DNA of 35,684 nucleotides. Origin: an uncultured Planctomycetales bacterium. GTDB taxonomy: Bacteria > Planctomycetota > Planctomycetia > Isosphaerales > Isosphaeraceae. The position numbers and the translations under genes are program-made. The stretch covers positions 1 through 35,684 of the forward strand of contig CAIYJE010000127.1 of NCBI GenBank assembly GCA_903926465.1. Reading direction: 5' to 3'. Positions within the stretch are counted from its first letter, which is position 1. Each line of letters starts with the position of its first letter. Shown piece by piece: positions 33,182-35,684 of the stretch. The notes under the pieces are model-generated. The model was not told the DNA's origin and did no database searches. It saw nothing but the letters and a program-made list of their open reading frames with translations.

Positions 33182-33991
33182 ATGTCAGCCCATCCGCGCA
33201 CCCTGGCCACTCCGGCCGGCACTCTGATCATTTATTCGGATCGGGCCACGGCCTGCCAGGTTGCCGGCGATCGCATGGGATCGGCCGTGCGTGAAGCCCG
33301 GGCCAAGCGAGGCCGCGCCGTGCTGGGCCTTGCCACCGGCAGCACCCCCATTCTGGTCTACAAACGCCTGGTTGAGCAGGTCCAGGCCGGCGAACTGAGC
33401 CTGGAAGCCACCTCAACCTACAACCTGGACGAGTATTACCCCATCTCGCCCCTGGATTCGCACAGCTATCACGCCTTCATGCACCAGCACCTGCTGGAGC
33501 AGATCGGCCTACCGCCTCACCAAACCCATATCCTGGACGGCACGGTCCCAGAGGCATTCGTCACCGCCCACTGCGCCGAGTTTGAACGCTGGATTCAGGC
33601 CGACGGCGGGCTCGACCTCCAGCTACTGGGAATTGGACGCAACGGTCATATTGGATTCAATGAACCGATGGATCTCAGCGTTGAACAAGCACTAAAACTG
33701 CCGACCCGCCTCATGCCGCTGCACCCGGTGACCCTTGCCGACGCCGCCGCCGACTTTGGTGGCCAGCCCGACCTGGTTCCCCAACGCGCCCTGACCATGG
33801 GCATTGCCACCATTCTGGCCGCCCGCTCGATTCTCATCCTCGCCTTCGGAGCGGCCAAGGCAACCGCCGTGGCCCAGGCCATTGAAGGGCCAATCACCGC
33901 GTCGGTCCCAGCCTCACTGCTCCAGACGGTGGCCTCACGCGTGACCTGGCTGGTCGATGAGGCGGCCTCCGCAGAGCTGAACAAGTGCTGA
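33182..33991 (+). CDS. nagB: Glucosamine-6-phosphate deaminase
   Basis: A 269-residue enzyme converting glucosamine-6-phosphate to fructose-6-phosphate and ammonia. Motifs: LGLATGSTPILVYKRL (48-63, phosphate site ATGSTP), TYNLDEYYPI (79-88, catalytic Asp), and the active-site block GIGRNGHIGFNEP (150-162; Asn where E. coli has Asp141, as in many other bacteria). Length matches the E. coli enzyme (266). ATG 33182 is chosen as the start of the conserved protein; the frame is open back to 33068 but that part is not protein-like. It pairs with the upstream PIG-L gene. The gene ends 27 bases before the convergent hydrolase gene, with a hairpin between them. Confidence 0.93.
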   Translation: MSAHPRTLATPAGTLIIYSDRATACQVAGDRMGSAVREARAKRGRAVLGLATGSTPILVYKRLVEQVQAGELSLEATSTYNLDEYYPISPLDSHSYHAFMHQHLLEQIGLPPHQTHILDGTVPEAFVTAHCAEFERWIQADGGLDLQLLGIGRNGHIGFNEPMDLSVEQALKLPTRLMPLHPVTLADAAADFGGQPDLVPQRALTMGIATILAARSILILAFGAAKATAVAQAIEGPITASVPASLLQTVASRVTWLVDEAASAELNKC

Positions 33992-33993
33992 AT

Positions 33994-34024
33994 CGTTGAT
34001 CCGGTAACCGTCAGGCGATCAACG
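33994..34024. terminator. Hairpin between convergent nagB and hydrolase genes
   Basis: CGTTGATC (33994-34001) and GATCAACG (34017-34024) are perfect reverse complements around a 15-base loop. The right arm includes the stop codon of the minus-strand hydrolase (34019-34021), and the left arm begins just after the nagB stop. It could stop both transcripts, but neither side has a T tract. Confidence 0.45.
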
Positions 34025-35029
34025 TAAATTCAAGACTCCCTTGAGCCAGTCTACAAGCTGCGTCATGGATCGGCTTCTGAGCCCAAACATGAAGCCATGG
34101 CCCACCCCTGGAACCAGCACCAGTTGATGCGCTACTCCCGCCGCCTGAAGCGCATCGGCAAGTTCCTGAGATTGGCTCACGGGAACCGTTGTGTCATTCA
34201 CCCCTTGCGCAATGAATACCGGTGGAGATTGCGGATTCACATACGTCACGGGCGAAGCCGCCTGGTATCGCCCTGGCATCTGGTCCGGAGATCCGCCCAG
34301 GAACGCCGCCAGATAAGCGCGTGTTTTGGGAACGCTGTTCCACTCCGCCACCAGATCTGTGGGACCATAGAAATCCACCACCGCCTGAACCTGGGTGGAA
34401 ACGCCGGTCGTCGGTGCGCCGCTGGTGCTCACGGACGAACCATCGGCCGACACCGGCCCATTGGGCAGCAACCCCGCCAGCGTGGCCATGTGGCCACCCG
34501 AGGAATCACCCAGCATCACCAGTTTGTCCGGGTTCACATGCAACTCAGACGCATGAATTCGTACCCAGCGGATGGCGTTACGCACGTCTTCAATGTTGCC
34601 CGGCCAGGTCGACGGGCCACCGGGGCTGGCATAAACATGATCAATGGGTACCACCACAAAGCCCTGAGCCGTTAACCCGGCCAGCTTGCCACCCAGGTCG
34701 GATCGGCGGGCCCATTCCCAGCCGCCCCCCTGGATGGTCAGGATTACCGGCCAGCCACCCGGCGGCGGTGTGCCACGCGCAGGCCTGTAAACATCAAGCT
34801 GAGAGCCATCACGCGTGTAAGTTAGGTTAGACACCACCTTCACGGTTCCCAGAGATTGGACTGGCGCGGTTCCCACGTGCGGAGCGTGCTCAACTTTGGC
34901 TGCTCTTGCCACATGAGCCTGAATCGCGGTCGGTTGGCCCAGCCCCGAAAGAAGCTGCCGCTTTTCAAGTTCGTGGACCTGCGGGCAGAAGCGCGGCTTC
35001 TGGCGATTGCGACTGAATGGGATTTTCAT
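34019..35029 (-). CDS. Secreted alpha/beta-hydrolase (esterase/carboxylesterase-like)
   Basis: A 336-residue exported serine hydrolase. Residues 21-29 read LEKRQLLSG, a planctomycete LEPR-XLL-type motif shared in kind with the FKBP protein at the other end of the window. From about residue 65 the alpha/beta-hydrolase fold begins: LDVYRPARG, VILTIQGGGWEW (oxyanion loop), VVPIDHVYASPG, DVRNAIRWVRIHASEL, the nucleophile block VMLGDSSGGHMA (Ser176 in GDSSG), the acid region QGVNDTTVPVSQS and the His in PGVGHGF. It may hydrolyse short-chain esters such as acetylated or feruloylated polysaccharides; the substrate is not known. ATG 35029 begins the basic N-terminus; the ribosome site is weak and the frame is open back to 35191. 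It is convergent with nagB. Confidence 0.85.
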   Translation of the reverse strand: MKIPFSRNRQKPRFCPQVHELEKRQLLSGLGQPTAIQAHVARAAKVEHAPHVGTAPVQSLGTVKVVSNLTYTRDGSQLDVYRPARGTPPPGGWPVILTIQGGGWEWARRSDLGGKLAGLTAQGFVVVPIDHVYASPGGPSTWPGNIEDVRNAIRWVRIHASELHVNPDKLVMLGDSSGGHMATLAGLLPNGPVSADGSSVSTSGAPTTGVSTQVQAVVDFYGPTDLVAEWNSVPKTRAYLAAFLGGSPDQMPGRYQAASPVTYVNPQSPPVFIAQGVNDTTVPVSQSQELADALQAAGVAHQLVLVPGVGHGFMFGLRSRSMTQLVDWLKGVLNLR

Positions 35030-35466
35030 AGGTGCCGTGCTCTGGTGCTTGGCCTCAGGCCGCCGCGACCCGAAACCGCCGCTCAGTTTACCATAGCTCC
35101 CAACGGTTGAGGCACCACTTGGGGAGCCAAGAACCGCTTGGCACCAATTCCGTTCGCTCACATTTGATTCGCAACACAGTACCACGCTCAACGAAACAGA
35201 CCCCGGGGCTAACCCAGCTCAAACCCATACCGAAATGGCAGCGGATATTTTACGAAGACTTTCCAGGATAGATCTTGAAACGTCCACGAATTTCCATTCA
35301 CAATGTTTCATAGGTTAATAAACCGACAACAAAATCAAATGCGTTCGAGAATCTTGGGATAAGCACAGACTTGATGGACGGAATGGACCAGCATGATGGC
35401 CCAGCCAAAGCCAGTCAGGTTTTTTAAGAATATTGAGACGTGTTCATCTCTATTTTTACTGAACCA
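35030..35466. other. Non-coding gap before the IS200-like element
   Basis: No gene is supported. The first 160 bases overlap an upstream extension of the hydrolase frame that does not look coding. Further right the DNA becomes AT-richer and must contain the right end of the insertion element, whose exact boundary could not be placed. Confidence 0.4.
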
Positions 35467-35684
35467 CTACCGGCTAGAAGCCGGTAGGTTCGAAGAAAAT
35501 CGTGGCTCCGGACTGAAGTCCTACGCTCACGATTTCGTAATTAGGAAGTTATCGCCACCGTCATCCGGTTCCGTCCCTTCCTGCTGGCGAATGTACTCCA
35601 TGATGGCCTCGTCTGTTACATTCCCACTAGAGGCTACAAAATACCCCCGCGCCCAAAGGTGGCGGCCCCAAAACATTTTTTGAA
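35467..35684 (-). mobile_element. IS200/IS605-family element, 3' part (cut by window edge)
   Basis: The C-terminus of an IS200 TnpA is encoded on the minus strand, followed by hairpins where IS200/IS605 right ends carry subterminal structures recognised by the transposase. CTACCGGCT-AGA-AGCCGGTAG (35467-35487) is a perfect 9-bp stem. AAATCGTG (35497-35504) pairs with CACGATTT (35528-35535) and encloses GGACT-GA-AGTCC (35510-35521). The exact end of the element lies somewhere left of 35467. The rest continues beyond the window. Confidence 0.75.
35527..35684 (-). CDS. tnpA: IS200/IS605-family transposase TnpA, C-terminal part (partial)
   Basis: This is the last 51 codons of a Y1 (HUH) transposase, open to the window edge. 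It reads KMFWGRHLWARGYFVASSGN, then VTDEAIMEYIRQQEGTEPDD and a short tail ending at the stop (35527-35529). HLWARGYFVASSGNVTDE is the highly conserved IS200 TnpA C-terminal signature. The catalytic HUH pair and part of the chain lie outside the window, so activity cannot be judged. The stop codon lies within the right arm of the end hairpin. No TnpB/IscB-type accessory gene is visible on this side. Confidence 0.88.
   Translation of the reverse strand, partial: QKMFWGRHLWARGYFVASSGNVTDEAIMEYIRQQEGTEPDDGGDNFLITKS

Overview
This 35.7 kb window reads as chromosomal DNA from a GC-rich Planctomycete, most likely near the Isosphaerales/Gemmatales. The placement is inferred from family content: a DUF1559 prepilin-like protein, a DUF1573 protein, LEPR-XLL-type N-terminal motifs on two secreted proteins (LESRLVLTA, LEKRQLLSG), paired FHA proteins, a planctomycete-style RHS (YD-repeat) relic, and a sulfatase-fold protein with a degenerate active site. 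No rRNA, tRNA, CRISPR array or phage module was found.

Layout. (1) 0.6-2.9 kb: a secreted Ig-like/FKBP isomerase and a secreted PQQ-type sugar dehydrogenase with a clear intrinsic terminator. (2) 3.0-7.15 kb: an AT-richer island. It holds a DUF1559 gene broken by an in-frame TAG, a small Cys-rich secretory gene broken by a TAA and a probable T-run frameshift, a secreted and membrane-anchored protein of unknown function, and a DUF1573 protein. A decayed fragment resembling the 3' end of the upstream sugar dehydrogenase follows the island, so dehydrogenase 3' ends flank it on both sides. (3) 7.4-12.3 kb: an overlapping three-gene unit made of altronate dehydratase, a GT-C/GT39-like membrane glycosyltransferase and an HpnA-like SDR epimerase. 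(4) 12.5-14.1 kb: two coupled FHA proteins, then an RHS relic. (5) 14.1-18.9 kb, minus strand: a DUF885 metallopeptidase-like protein, a 45-residue membrane protein, a GT4 glycosyltransferase and an unknown protein. (6) 19.4-25.3 kb: a Kup potassium transporter, an APC permease fused to Usp-like domains, and a small unknown protein on the other strand. (7) 25.6-31.8 kb: a PlsC-like acyltransferase, a degenerate sulfatase-fold protein, a 915-residue Pro/Ala/Val-rich lipoprotein candidate, and a stand-alone cyclic-nucleotide-binding-domain protein. (8) 32.1-35.0 kb: a LmbE/PIG-L deacetylase and NagB, facing a secreted alpha/beta hydrolase. (9) Right edge: the 3' part of an IS200/IS605 element with its end hairpins.

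Most genes are envelope, carbohydrate or transport functions of standard families. The strongest unusual signals are the decaying DUF1559/Cys-rich/DUF1573 island with its flanking relic, the catalytically degenerate sulfatase homologue, the overlapping uronate-dehydratase/glycosyltransferase/epimerase unit, and a few unexplained inverted repeats. I do not see a convincing wholly new defence or biosynthetic system.
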